Shown here: positions 31,121 through 31,294 of the stretch, one piece after another
Layout of the letters: each line of letters starts with the position of its first letter
Position numbering within the stretch: position 1 is the stretch's first letter
IMG/VR virus record: IMGVR_UViG_3300029309_000203
Location: 1-31,294 of that record
Direction: 5' to 3' (one strand)
DNA: 31,294 nucleotides
Source: a virus
Translations under genes and position numbers: made by a program
The notes under the pieces: generated by a model
What the model saw: the letters and a program-made list of their open reading frames with translations, nothing else
Told to the model about the DNA's origin: nothing
The model's database searches: none

Positions 31121-31294
31121 GCACCATATCTCTTTCTTTCTTCTCTAGCATTAACCATTTTAGTTCTCCACTCTTCAAAACCAACCTCTAATGCTTTTAG
31201 TTCAACTTTAACAGCACTTAACTGACCTTTAGCAACCGCAACAGCCAACCTAGATTGATATACTTCATCTTTGTTTTCTGCATAGTTATCTTGT
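31117..31294 (-). CDS. C-terminal part of a helical phage protein (truncated by the window edge)
   Basis: The minus-strand frame enters from the right edge and encodes about 58 residues, including KDEVYQSRLAVAVAKGQLSA, VKVELKALEVGFEEWRTK and NAREERKRYGA, stopping at 31117-31119. It is a charged continuous helix, typical of short helical proteins in phage early or recombination operons. No name can be given. Its stop overlaps the zinc-ribbon start (ATGA). The gene continues beyond the window. Confidence 0.65.
   Translation of the reverse strand, partial: QDNYAENKDEVYQSRLAVAVAKGQLSAVKVELKALEVGFEEWRTKMVNAREERKRYGA

Noticed and set aside
31022-31225. Plus-strand 67-aa open frame near the right edge
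   Set aside because: It is antisense to the zinc-ribbon gene and the truncated helical gene, which are coupled by ATGA/TAATG overlaps and have sensible protein patterns.
1-31294. tRNA genes, integrase, attachment sites, insertion sequences or riboswitches
   Set aside because: I looked for cloverleaf-like segments, GTTCRA-type T loops, transposase patterns and long intergenic leaders; coding density leaves almost no room, and none was found by eye.

Overview
The window is a strongly AT-rich, densely packed segment of a tailed (most likely podovirus-like) dsDNA phage. The gene content (small basic proteins, a SNase, a GTA-type 3TM holin, a giant LPD38-type polyvalent protein, a Ref nuclease and a RusA-like resolvase) resembles uncultured marine phages of AT-rich bacteria such as SAR11, OM43 or SAR86. 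The host assignment is inference. Terminase, portal, major capsid and integrase genes, tRNAs and att sites are not seen, so this is part of a genome. Almost no DNA is non-coding, and many genes are joined by TAATG, TAGTG or ATGA stop/start overlaps.

Layout. 1-4.2 kb (+): virion surface genes, with two small structural proteins, a 795-aa tail fibre carrying YadA-head-like repeats, and a 2OG-Fe(II) oxygenase. 4.2-7.2 kb (+): a run of small genes, including membrane/holin-like proteins, very basic proteins and a thermonuclease; two of these genes (57 and 50 codons) are very short. 7.2-11.9 kb (+): the standout region, a five-gene cassette of CsgF, CsgG, a curlin-like secreted repeat protein, a FecR-domain protein and a CHASE2 class III nucleotide cyclase. 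11.9-12.9 kb (+): holin and endolysin. 12.9-29.5 kb (+): tail nozzle-type and internal virion genes, ending in a 2889-aa polyvalent protein with two zincin motifs, two possible ADP-ribosyltransferase-like segments and a C-terminal LPD38 region. 29.4-31.3 kb (-): a convergent operon of recombination and small regulatory genes (unknown 129-aa protein, RusA-like, Ref-like, a GKGS small protein, an RHH-like protein, a zinc ribbon and a truncated gene).

How it may work. The cassette looks like a self-contained curli-type export and signalling unit. CsgG is an outer-membrane lipoprotein pore, CsgF its secretion-channel partner and the curlin-like protein a candidate substrate. FecR and the CHASE2 cyclase would sense the envelope and make cAMP (or cGMP) inside the cell. 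CsgE, CsgC and CsgD are absent. The genes overlap by 56, 65, 86 and 4 nt, so they are probably expressed together, and they sit inside the late/lysis block. That suggests action on the host surface or envelope late in infection. I recall csgF/csgG having been noted in some marine phages but cannot verify this here; I do not recall the joined curlin-FecR-cyclase set.
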